Below, in pieces: positions 44,516 to 54,977 of a stretch of 64,000 nucleotides of DNA; within the stretch, counting starts at the first letter, position 1; every line of letters begins with the position of its first letter. Where the stretch lies: the NCBI GenBank assembly GCA_028641055.1, contig CM054057.1:583697158-583761157 (forward strand). Direction: 5' to 3'. The notes below the pieces were generated by a model. The model was given only the letters and a program-made list of their open reading frames with translations. It made no database searches and was not told where the DNA came from. Made by a program: the position numbers and the translations under genes. The DNA comes from Alopecurus myosuroides. Its lineage: Eukaryota > Streptophyta > Magnoliopsida > Poales > Poaceae.

Positions 44516-47500
44516 TATTGAAGAATCAAGATTGAAGGAATACAAACGCCCGTAGGCGGACTACCAAACCAAACATACCGCCCCGGGGGCGATCCTAGTT
44601 CTCGCTGCGCTAGACTATGAGGCTCCATATTCGAAGCTCAACGTTCGTGCACAAAGTCGGCAACATCGAAACTCTTTGCCGTTTCCTTTATTTCATGCAG
44701 AATGCTGCTAAACCTCCCAAGATTATGCTCCTTCATTGCCGTTACCACGGACAGTCAATCGCTAGCCAGGCAAATCTTAGAGAGTAGAAGGTCCTGTGCC
44801 AAGCATAAACCCTCTCGCACCGCCAGTGCCTCAAGAATCTCTAAATCGGTAAGCCCCTCATAAACCACAGCAGAAGCTCCAAGGTATAGTCCATCGAAGT
44901 TACGCGCCACCGCGGCGACAGTGCCACTCTCTCTTCCTCGCTACCCCGCGTCCACATTTATCTTCGCCATCCCCGTCGGAGGAGGCAGCCAGGCTTGCTG
45001 ACCCGGAGCCGAGGCTCCAGTACCTTCCTTCAGTCACCCGATCCTTTACCTGTGTAAGTTCCAAAAGAAAACTTCCCACGAAGTGGTGTGTCGAAAGTGG
45101 GGTTTGGAAAATTCCTTCATGGATAGCCTTGCGCCTCGCATGCCAAAGTGCCCAGAGTGTTACACACATCCGTGTCAGCTGGTCGTGAGGTAAAGTTTCA
45201 ATCATAGTAAATAACCAGTTACGTGCGTCCGGCTCCCGTACCCGACTCATATGCTCAGTCATCTCCTCGTCCTCTAAATCCTAGACGCATCGAGCCATCA
45301 TACAGTCCATTAGGGAATGCCTCCGCTAAATCCTAGACGCATCGAGCCATCATACAGTCCATTAGGGAATGCCTCCACGAGTCTATCTCCCCACAGATAC
45401 CACACGCACTTGATTGTGCAATGTGTCTTCGATGAAGCAAATCCCCTGTTGGGACTGTCTTGCCAAACGCCACAGAATCAATTTCAGTTTTGCAGGGATT
45501 TGGATGTTCCATATGCTGGTTTAGCTATTTTCGACTCTCTTGACGTCGGAAACCGTTGCCGTACTTTCCATCCAGGCTTCCCGTCTCCCCTGGTGGTCGA
45601 CAACATTTTATAAGCCGATCCCACGCTGAAAACTCCCTGTTTCTCATAGTTCCATGCCCAGTAATCTGCTTGGGCGCGCGTGCTGATCGGTATCGTCTTG
45701 ATCACTTCTATGTCCATCGGAAGAAATGATGCCTGCAACTTTGTCATGTCCCATTTCTTTAGCGTCTGGTTTATAAAAGCAGCAACAGACTGCGGCGGCT
45801 CATCAGCCAGACAAGCAAAAGTTCGTAGCGCCCCATCTCGAGGTAGCCAGTGATCATTCCATGGGTGCGTCTCCTCTCCTGTGCCAATACGGCGGATGAG
45901 TCCTTGGGCCAAAATCCCCTTGCCCTCCATGATAGCTCTCCAGACTTTGCAGGGGTGAGTCCCCAACTCGGCCTCTAAGAAGTCTGATTCTGGAAAATAT
46001 ACTGCCTTGAGAACCCTCGCACTAAACGTTTCTGGATTCTAAAGTATGCGCCATCCCTGGCGTGCTAGAAGTGCCAGGTTGAACAACTCGATATCTCGAA
46101 AGCCCATGCCTCCAACATATTTGGGCTTCGTCATCTCTTCCCACGAGACCCAACACATCTTCCTCTTACCATCCTTGCTACCCGACCCAAATTTACGTAT
46201 CAAAGAGTTAATGTGCTCACACAGGCCTTTTGGTAGCTTGAAGCACGACATTGGGAAGGTGGGTATAGCCTGTACCACAAAATTTATAAGACCCTCCTTT
46301 CCTCCAAACGAAAGGCACCGTTCCATCCATCCCTGCACCCTCTTCCATATTCGGTCCTTCAGATATTTTAAAGCACCATTGGGGTCTTGCCGCACCGAAA
46401 AGGGTAGTCCCAGGTATTTTTCACTCAACGACTCACGCTGAACATCAAGAATAACCTTCAGCTCTTGCCTGATAGCATCTGGAAACCGCTTGCTGAAGAA
46501 AATAAAGGATTTTTCCATATTCACCCTCTGACCCGAGGCACTACAATAAGCGTCCAAGGTATCTCTGGCTTCCCGCGCGCTTGCCTCATTCGCTTTGAAA
46601 AACAGCAGGCTATCATCTGCAAAAAGAAGGTGGTTCACCGCCGGAGCAGAAGGGGCCACATGTAATCCTTGGAGGGTTGATGATTCACTTCTAGATCTTA
46701 AGAGGCACAGAGGCCCTCTGCTGCTAACAAGAACAGATATGGCGAGACAGGGTCACCCTGATGGATTCCCCTTGAGGGTTTGAACTCTTGTAAAAGCTCT
46801 CCATTGAACAAAACTGAGAATGTGACGGTACTCACCATCCTCATCACCATCTCAACCCAAGTGTCGTGGAAGCCAAGTTTGCGCATAATCTCCCTAAGGT
46901 AATCCCACTCCACCAAGTCATACGCTTTCCTCATATCGAGTTTGAGAGCACAAAACCTATGCTTCACCGCCTTATTCCTCTTCATGAAGTGAAGGCACTC
47001 ATAGGTTGTGATGATGTTATCTGTAATCAGCCTACCCGGTAAAAAGGTTGATTGTTCGTTCGAAATAACCGCCGGAAGAACCTACTTTAGTCTGTTGGCA
47101 AGAACCTTAGAACCAGTTTTGTAGATGACATTACACAGCCTAATTGGGCGAAACTGACCCAGCTCTTCTGTCTTATCAACCTTTGAAATCAAGACAATGC
47201 ATGTTTTGTTGAAAGTGGCAGGATCATCCTCCCCTCGCAGTACCCACAACACTATGGTAGTGGCCTCCTCACCACATAACTCCTAGTTGCGCTGAAAGAA
47301 ATGCGCTAGTAGACCATCCGGCCCCGGTGCCTTAGTAGGGAACATCTGAAACAGAGCATCCCTAACTTCCTCCTCTCTAATCGATGCTATGAGACCCTCA
47401 TTCATCTGATCAGTAACACGAACCGGGACTATGTCTAGGACAGCTCCCATATCCTCCGTCCCCTCCGACCTGTAGAGATCACAATAGAAATCATTAGTAA

Positions 47501-47577
47501 TATCTGCCATCTCTTGCAAGTCCTCTGTCACCTCGCCCGTGGGTGTGCGCAGGCGAGTAATCTTATTTTTCCTCTTC
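44516..47577 (-). pseudogene. LINE ORF2, C-terminal part: reverse transcriptase, zf-RVT, RNase H
   Basis: Continuing from the endonuclease part across RLG-2, the frame resumes with KRKNKITRLRTPTGEVTEDL. The reverse transcriptase follows with [26 protein letters not shown] and the catalytic LLFADDSLLFF. A zf-RVT region follows (about 45966-45280) with WNDHWLP and YWAWNYEKQGVFSVGSAYKM, and then an RNase H-like domain (about 44950-44516) with EALAVREGLCLAQDL. Damage includes in-frame stops near 47283 and 47090, a frameshift near 46690 just before the FADD motif, a 52-bp tandem duplication at 45274-45377 and further stops in the RNase H part. Full proteins copy LINE RNA into DNA at the target site. 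Confidence 0.9.
45274..45377. repeat. 52-bp tandem duplication in LINE ORF2
   Basis: Two nearly exact copies of a unit starting CTAAATCCTAGACGCATCGA follow one another at 45274-45325 and 45326-45377. The unit length is not a multiple of three, so it shifts the zf-RVT to RNase H frame. Confidence 0.95.
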
Positions 47578-49143
47578 CGTTGGCTACCCCAAGAGGAGGG
47601 TGTGATGAGCACAGCGGTAGGAAATTCTCCTTAGTTAAGAACCAAGGTTATCAATCCAGTAGGAGGAAGAGAATCTCGGGAAGGTTGATGCCGCTGACGG
47701 TGGTGCTGGTGCTTCATCGGTGTCAGCAACAACGTGGAACTGCACACAACACAACCAAAATACTTTGTCCCAACAGTATAGTGAAGTTTTCAATCTCACT
47801 GGTCTTGCTAAAAACAAATATTAGACGTATAGTGTGGAAAATGATGTATGCTTGCAGTAACTAAAGAAAGCAGAAAATTGTTGTGGTTTGTTTAACTGTG
47901 TGGAAAATGGACCGGGGTTCATAGGTTCACTAGTGGTGTTTCTCCATAAAAGATAGCATGCTAGGTGAACAAATTAAACCTTGGCAATTGACAAATAGAG
48001 GTTGCACCGTAGTGGACAATAAAACATGATAATTACTATGATATTTAGTGCGGGTATTACAACAATATACATATACCAACATCCATCTACATCTATGACT
48101 AATAATCCACTCTCAGGTTATCATCCGAACCCCCTTAGATATTAAGTTGCAAGCAACAGATAACTGCATTAAACAAAGTGTGTAATGTAAGCAATGATTA
48201 TGCACGCGGACACTCTCACCGCTGTTTTCTCCCTAATGGCAACAACACATCGTCCCCCTTCATGTTTCTGTCACTCGAGCAAGGTGGTGAGGAGGCATGA
48301 ACCCACTATCGAGCATAAATACTTTCTTTTGGAGTCACTAGCAACTACTTGGACAGAGCAACCACTAGCAATGGAAAGCATGCAAGATCACAAATAGCAT
48401 ATGCAAATAAATACTATAATCAACTTGGCATAAGGTCAATAATCATCGTATCCCAGCAAATACAGCATATAGAATTACATAAGATCAATCTCGATCATGA
48501 TAGGCAGCTCACGAGATCTAAAGATGGAGGCGTATGAGGAGAAGACAACCATCTAGCTACAGCTACGAACCCGTAGTCCAAGGATGAACTACTCACGCAG
48601 CACTCCGGAGGCAGGCATGGTGATGTAGAATCCTCCGGTGATGATCTCCTCTCCGGCAGGGTGCCGGAAACAGCTTCGGAACCCTCCCGATCTAGGGTTG
48701 ACGGTGACGGCGGCTGCGGAACTTTTCGGGAATTTTTTATCAGTTGCTTAGGGTTTTCCATCCGGGGGGATTAAATAGGCGAAAGGGCAAAAGCGGTGGA
48801 GCTCCAGGGGCCCCACACCCATAGCTGGCGCGGCCAGGGGGAACCCGCGCCACCCTATGGTGTGGCCCCCCTGGTGCCCGTCTTCGACTCCTCTTCGGTG
48901 TTCTAGATGCTTTCGGGGAAAATAGGCACTTCGGGCTTTGTGGGGTCCAATTTCGAGAATGTTTCCATAACAAATTTTCCAAAACCAAAACAGCAGAAAA
49001 CGGGAACTGGCACTTGGCATCTTGTTAATAGGTTAGTCCCGGATAACGTATAAAAATGCTATAAATAAGGGAGAAAACAAGTAGCAATTAACATAATATA
49101 ATCATGGAGCATCAGAAATTATAGATATGTTGGAGACGTATCA
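47578..49143 (-). repeat. RLG-2 3' LTR (left copy)
   Basis: 1566 bp, a direct match to 57369-58970. On the minus strand it starts TGATACGTCTCCAACATATC, a start shared by many Triticeae Gypsy LTRs. It lacks a short internal duplication seen in the right copy near 57797-57850. Confidence 0.92.
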
Positions 49144-50229
49144 AGCATCCCCAAGCTTAGTTCCTACTCGTCCCCGAGTAGGTAAACAATAAAATAATAA
49201 TTTCTGAGGTGACATGCTACTAACATAAACTTGATCAATCTAATGTAAAAGCATATGCACGCTAAGATCATAGAACTTCAAACACAAACATGATAAATAG
49301 AACTTTAATAACAAAGCATAGCAATTACTTTGCATCATGAAGAGTATCTCAAATAAAGGATCATGAATAATAATGCAAAGAGAGGTGGACGTTTATTTCA
49401 GGTATATAGAAAACATGGAAAAATGATATTTCGCTAGTCCTTAAGAGTGGGGAAAAACATAAATGCCAGGACACCTTCAAAGTTCATGAGTAGGACTAGA
49501 ACAAATAATTTAAGAACAAATAATATCACATCATGAAGTAATTATTGATGTATATGAGATAAATGCACATAGAACTCAGAATGGCAAAAATGCTCTCTCA
49601 ACTGTGCATAAAGTTAGAAGATAGAGACTCAACATAAAAATAAAAGAAAGGCCATTCACAGAGGGAAGCAGGGATCACTCATGTGCTAGAGCTTTTATTT
49701 TATTAAACAGAGGTATTACAAGTTTGACACTCCTCCCATCCATCGTTCACAAACCATGGCTAACCGAATCCTCGGGTGCCTGCCAACAATCACATATCGT
49801 CGATGAGTGTCTATATTTTGGGAGATGTATGCTAATGTCAACGAATGGTAAACAGAAAATACAGTACGTCACAAGCCAACTGGATTCACAAGAGCGGCTC
49901 CCATGGTGAAGGACGCAACTGATGTAGAAGGTCATCCCTCTTTGTCTTTTGTTTACACAATTATACTTTAACTGATAAATCAGGGGCAAAAATAGTAAAG
50001 AGAATTTGTTTGTATTAATTTGGGACTAGGCACCCCGCTGCCAGCTCTTCTATCATTTGGATAAGCGGATGAAGCCACTAGTCTAGGGTGTGAAATCCAA
50101 TCAACAGGTGAGATAAAGATTCTCTATTTTCGTCCTCATGAGCAAAAACAGGAACATAAAGCAGGAGTAATTTTGAAGGTTTTAAAGGTAATACACGAGC
50201 AATTTACTTGGAGTGGCAGTTAAATACCA
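49144..50229. other. RLG-2 internal spacer, left part
   Basis: Non-coding DNA homologous to 14399-15320 in RLG-1 (for example AAGAGTGGGG and GAGGGAAGCAGGGATCACTC). It is cut at 50229 by the Mutator element and resumes at 53386. Confidence 0.75.
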
Positions 50230-50668
50230 GCAATTTTTTTTAAATAGTACATTTTAATACGTAATTCGGAAAATAATACGCGGATCTAAATAATATAAAA
50301 AAATATGACCCAATCGGGCCAACCGTACCCGACTGGACCTAATCGGCCCGGGCGCTGCCGATTGGCTCTAATCGGCCATATGGCAGCCGATTGGTGTCTA
50401 CGTGACGCCAGCGTCCGGCAATCGGTTGATGGAACATGCAATCGGTTGCACCGTGCCCAATTAGTGGCAATTGGGTACACCGTACCCAATTAATGGTTTT
50501 TTTTTTGTGCAATTTTTTTTCTTCTCCGCCTTTGGTAGCAACTCGGTTCATTGCAAATTCCTATAATTATTTTGCAGCGAGGACAATAATTTTACATGAA
50601 AAGCAGTACTGAATTAAAATTTAAAATAATAAGTGGTGCATAAGGAAAATTAATTTTACTCGACGACT

Positions 50669-51514
50669 TCACTTTGCTCTCCCACGTGTTCGTGATGGAG
50701 GCATGAAGTCGTCATCACTGTTTTCATCTGCTACGGCTTTTGATGAACCAGCACGCTTACACATAGCCTTAAACCTAGCCACACTTCTCGGCGTATAGTC
50801 ATCATCACTGTTGTCATCATCAACAGTCTTGGATGCGCCACCACTCTTCCCCTTCGATATGTCAGCAGTCTTCCCTTTCGATGCGCCACCACTGTTCCTC
50901 TTTGCTGCGTTGTCACTCTTCCCCTTTGATGCGGCACTAGTCTTCCCATTTGATATTGTGTTAAGGATCCAATGAGCGTGGCGGTTGTCTTCTGGAAACC
51001 CTCGTGGACATGGTCCAAAGTGTATGCTCATCCAGCCATAGTGCGTGATCTGTTTGTTCAGGAACTCTGCGTCGGCAGGCCAGTGCTGTACATTGAGAAT
51101 AAAAGCGAAAACAGAAATTAGAACGATGAAAATCGATTTGAACATGATGTAAACTCGTAAATCGATTACCTGAACGTGAAGTGCATAGGCCTCGTCGGAA
51201 AGACGTATCTTATCGCTATGATTGAAGATTGACATACCCCGCCCCGACTCGATTTTTTTTAGCTCAACTATTCTGCACCACTTATGATGCCACCTCAAGA
51301 GTCCACTCCTAATTTCATCGGTGGATCTAGGCGGGAGTTGATATGTGGCCAAATTCGCCCCCAGAGCATTAGTGTGAGACGACTCAGTCATTAGGTCCGT
51401 AAAACTAACGGCGGCTCGACCCTCCCTCCTATTGGAGCAAGAACCTTTTGTCGTATGGTATAGAATACACCATGAGCTATATGGGTCGAGACCAGCACTA
51501 CCACTATCAGCCAT
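50669..51514 (-). CDS. Unrecognised MULE-borne protein, probably two exons
   Basis: I do not recognise this family. A likely start is the Met of MADSGSAGLDPYSSW (51512-51514), the first residue after the motif array. Exon 1 ends at ALHVQ with a CAG|GTAATC donor (about 51169) and exon 2 starts after TGTACAG at about 51089 with HWPADAEFLNKQ; the 80-bp frame-neutral stretch between them looks like an intron because it codes a hydrophobic run unlike the rest. Exon 1 has a Trp/His-rich block (LLRWHHKWCRIVELKKIE). Exon 2 has HYGWMSIHFGPCPRGFPE, then a low-complexity tail with repeats like SKGKSGGASKGK, two Asp-rich patches (DDDNSDDD and DENSDDD) and a basic end. It runs to a TAA near 50669 without a stop. 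It may be an accessory protein of the MULE or a captured host gene. Confidence 0.55.
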   Translation of the reverse strand: MADSGSAGLDPYSSWCILYHTTKGSCSNRREGRAAVSFTDLMTESSHTNALGANLATYQLPPRSTDEIRSGLLRWHHKWCRIVELKKIESGRGMSIFNHSDKIRLSDEAYALHVQVIDLRVYIMFKSIFIVLISVFAFILNVQHWPADAEFLNKQITHYGWMSIHFGPCPRGFPEDNRHAHWILNTISNGKTSAASKGKSDNAAKRNSGGASKGKTADISKGKSGGASKTVDDDNSDDDYTPRSVARFKAMCKRAGSSKAVADENSDDDFMPPSRTRGRAK

Positions 51515-51593
51515 CAGTGTAAATTCACTACACAACACACACATCCATCAGAAAGAATGTCGGGGTTTCTATAGGCATGGTATGCAGGCAACT

Positions 51594-51772
51594 GGGCGGG
51601 GGACGGTGGCGGGAGATTTGTGGCGGGAGAAAAAGGGCGGGAGACCTTGGCGGGAAAAAATGGCGGGAGACTTAGGCGGGAGAAAAGGGCGGGAGAAAAA
51701 GGACGGGAGACCTGGGCGGGAAAAAATGGCGGGAGACAAAGGCGGGGAAAAATGGCGGGAAAAAATGCCGGG
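51594..51772. promoter_or_regulatory. Array of GGCGGGA motifs (E2F-like sites) upstream of the MULE gene
   Basis: GGCGGG occurs 12 times, plus two one-base variants, at a spacing of mostly 13-14 bp. At least three copies (51649, 51715 and 51754) read GGCGGGAAA, whose reverse complement TTTCCCGCC is a canonical E2F/DP binding site. Most others read GGCGGGAGA. The array ends about 80 bp upstream of the proposed start codon on the minus strand. Function is inferred; the array could also be a plain minisatellite. Confidence 0.6.
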
Positions 51773-51839
51773 AGCCAATTAATTTTCTCCCGTGCAATTA
51801 GTTAAATATAAACCCCTTCGTCGAGTTTAATTAGTTAAA

Positions 51840-52000
51840 TATGTTCGGCACAAATTAATATAAGCTTATGTCTCATACATATAATACATATATGTTGCGT
51901 ACATAAGTAAATAAACATATGTGTCATACGTAGAATACAAATATGTCTCATACATAAGTGGATAAATATATGTATCATACATAAGTAGATAGGCATGTCT
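51840..52000. repeat. Degenerate ATAC-rich short repeats
   Basis: Strings like CTCATACATA, CATAAGTAGATA and ATATGTATCATACATAAGT recur at roughly 35-40 bp. No coding is convincing here. Confidence 0.5.
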
Positions 52001-52064
52001 GTGGTGGCAGATGAAATAATCAATGCCGACGTCTGGCGTGGCGGGGAGGAGGCGGTGGGAATAA

Positions 52065-52454
52065 TCATGACCGTCTGTGGTGGCAGATGAAATAATCATA
52101 ACCGTCATTCACGATCATTGAGGATGAGTAGTCCCGATTCCACGCATTGGGAATAGGCACCTTCTCCGGGTTCTCGTCTTCATCAGAACCATCTGAATCA
52201 TCACCAAGATCACTATCACCATCTACGTCCTCATCTTCCACCAGGTTCTGCATGTGACCATCAAGCTCGTCAGCATCTGCATCGCCACTCTCATTACCAT
52301 CGGTACCATCTTCTCCTCGTGCCTGACTATTCTGCCCTGTTTCATAACCATCTTCCCCAACATTTGACAGATCATAACCTATAAAAGTGAATTTCACTAA
52401 ATCAGACATTTCTGCTAACCTATAAAAGTATTCAATATCTTTAAGAATATTCAA
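52065..52454 (-). pseudogene. MULE transposase, N-terminal fragment
   Basis: The frame has a strongly acidic stretch (Asp/Glu/Gly, about 52330-52160), then NPEKVPIPNAWNRDYSSSM and IVNDGYDYF, which resembles the region just before the Mutator DNA-binding domain in plant MULE transposases. It then ends in a local duplication of the CTGTGGTGGCAGATGAAATA string (also at 51991). No DBD, catalytic DDE core or SWIM zinc finger is present, so the element cannot move itself. Confidence 0.6.
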
Positions 52455-52505
52455 TAAATATTGTTACTACATATGTCCACATATCCGAATAATAGTACTA
52501 CATAA

Positions 52506-52750
52506 TATTATTACTACATATCCGCGTGTGTACAAATTATTATTCACGCATCTATTAATTAACTAAATATCCACACAGCATCGAACTATTATTCGCACAT
52601 CACTACCGCAATTTATTAGTACATATTCGGACGTCTACAAAATATTATTCACTCGTCTGTTAGTCAACTAAATATCAACACAGTCAGGAACTATTATTCG
52701 CACATCACTACCGCAAATCATTACTACATATCCCCGCGTGTATAAAATTA
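52506..52750. repeat. 105-bp tandem repeat, about 2.3 copies
   Basis: The block from TTACTACATATCCGCGTG-like text to TTATTCGCACATCACTACCG recurs with a period of 105 bp (ends near 52610 and 52715), followed by a partial third copy. Copies differ by several substitutions. Confidence 0.8.
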
Positions 52751-53394
52751 TATACAAACAAACAAAAACTGAGAAATGTCGGCAGATTCTTACCCTTGAA
52801 GCGTGCTTCTACCAGCCGCGTCAAGTCACCGACACAGCACGAGCACGCAGTCCACCACCGTAACCACCACCACCACCATGAGATGAACTCATGCCACCAC
52901 CATCACACAAACCACCATGAAAACCACCCCCACAAGTTATCCCATCATGAGATCAAGGCAGCCTTAGTCTCCCTACCTTGCCTCTAACCGATTTATGGAG
53001 AAAAATGGGCAGCAAATCGGTTCAAATGGCCGGATTAATTTGAAGTAGAGGTTGAAGAGAGAGGGAAGGGAAGAACAGAGGAAGGAAGAAGAAAGAAGGA
53101 GAGAGGAGGAGGCAGCGACGGGGGCACGACATCCTGGTCGAAATCGGGTGGGCTGCACTCGACTGCACGCGCGGGGCCCGTCGTCCCGCCCGACTGCGGC
53201 GCTGTGACGTGGTCTGCCCAATTATCGGGCGTCGCGTGGCCGACAGGTCGCTGTCGGGTCTGCTCCCCCGCCGATTCACTCCAGTCGGCTGTCCCGCGCC
53301 CGATTGGGTTTATTTTTGAAATTATTTAGATCCGCGTATTATTTTCCGAATTACGTATTAAAATGTATTATTTAATTTTTTTTGCTAAATACCA

Positions 53395-54977
53395 CATGTA
53401 GGTAGGTATGATGGACACAATAGGAAAAAACTTTGGTTTAAGGGAGTTTGGATGCACGAGTAGAGCTTATACTCAGTACAGGTGGAGGCTAGTAAAAGAC
53501 TGGGAGCGACAAATCAAGAGAGCATAGCGGCCATAATTATGCATAACGACATAAGCATCATTAATTAAAACATAAGCAGTATCACAAGTTCAAAAACTAA
53601 GTGGTCATGCAGGCTATTCGTGACTGGTTTATAGTCATAAACATGGTGTGAGCATGCGCCAAGTCAACCAAATAAAACATTCGAAAGAGAATAACATATA
53701 TTGATGGTTTACTATGACAAGAACAACTCATGAATCTTTCAACACATATTAAACACTCTCAGCTATTTGAGGATATTCATGCTACTCAATAACCACAAGT
53801 CTTTAAAACTAAAATAACATTTAGCATGGCATGAAAAAGTTCTAGCCACAGTCTATACAAGTTTCTACTAGCACTGTTATAAATTCTACTTCAAGCAACA
53901 GTTTTCTTTCTCCCAACAAGCACCATACAAGGTATGTTTTAACAAAAATACTCTTTATGATACAAAAATAAAACATGAGAGTACTAACATAATACTACTA
54001 AACTAACATCTCTAATAAGAGATGCATGCAAAATAGGAGCTAAATAAATGCAGCAGCTAGACAGAGATTAAGAATACAAAGTATTCTCATGAAAAAACGT
54101 GTCACTCTCCAGTAAAAGAATGCTAGGGTCCAACCAAGCTTATTGAAAAAGTAAAAAAAAATGAAATCAAAAAACAAAAACAAACTAGAAACAAAAATAA
54201 AAGACGCTCCAAGTAAAGCACATAAGATGCGACCGAATAAAAATATAGTTTCACTAGAAGTGACCTGATAATTTGTTGATGAAGAAGGGGATGCCTTGGG
54301 CATCCCCAAGATTAGACGCTTGAGTCTTCTTGGAATTTGCTGGGATGTACCACCGGGGCATCCCAAGCTTAGGCTTTTCACTCTTCTTGATCACATCATA
54401 TCATCCTCTTCTCTTAACCCTTGAAAACTTCCTTCACACCAAAATTCTCACAATCTTCATTAGCAAAGTTAGTGCAATTGAAATAATAAATTCACATGGT
54501 TCAGTTTCAACACAATTCTAACACTTAAAAACACATTAGCTACTGTCACAAATTCTTTTAAAACTCTTTTTCTCAAAAGAACACCAAAAGAAAGAGACTA
54601 AGATGCAAATGCAATAAATGGCAGAAATCTGTCAAAACAGAACATCAGGTAAAGATGGATTTTTTCAAACATCTTCTATTGCTCAAATCAACTCAGGATT
54701 AAGCACAAAAAAACCCAGGTCATTTTGAATTTTCTGTGATTTTTTACGGAATTAACAGTGGACAGCAGAAATCTATTTCCTGCGCAGAAATCCGAAATAT
54801 AACCTCAACTTTCCACTAGAGGCTTTACTTGGCTCAACGAAAACACAAAAAAAAAGATACAGCAGGGTTGCTAAGGAAATAGACAACACCCAGGTGCAAA
54901 GCACACCAAAGAAAATGGGTTGAAAACAGCAAAAATAAAACGGGTTGTCTCCCGGTAGCGCTTTTCTTTAACGCATT
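53395..54977. other. RLG-2 internal spacer, right part
   Basis: Non-coding DNA continuing the homology with RLG-1 (15330-16960), including ACATGGTGTGAGCATGCGCC and GGGCATCCCCAA near 54298. Nothing else is recognised. Confidence 0.75.

Larger units (their letters stand above)
50230..53385 (-). mobile_element. Mutator-like element (MULE), 3.2 kb, deleted derivative
   Basis: Terminal inverted repeats of about 60 bp are visible: both ends share TTTTAATACGTAATTCGG and AAAATAATACGCGGATCTAA read inward, starting GCAA. They are flanked by a perfect 9-bp target duplication TAAATACCA (50221-50229 and 53386-53394), the Mutator hallmark. RLG-1 has the uninterrupted TTAAATACCACATGTAG at 15323. Inside are an N-terminal fragment of a MULE transposase and an unrecognised second gene, both on the minus strand, with a GGCGGGA-motif array between them. 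The catalytic part of the transposase is missing. Confidence 0.93.

Noticed and set aside
46046..46441. Plus-strand frame of 131 codons inside the LINE
   Set aside because: It is antisense to the reverse transcriptase coding region, which has clear motifs on the minus strand.
52796..52987. His-rich 63-codon plus-strand frame
   Set aside because: It results from CAC/CCA low-complexity repeats, opposite to the MULE gene direction, with no family support.
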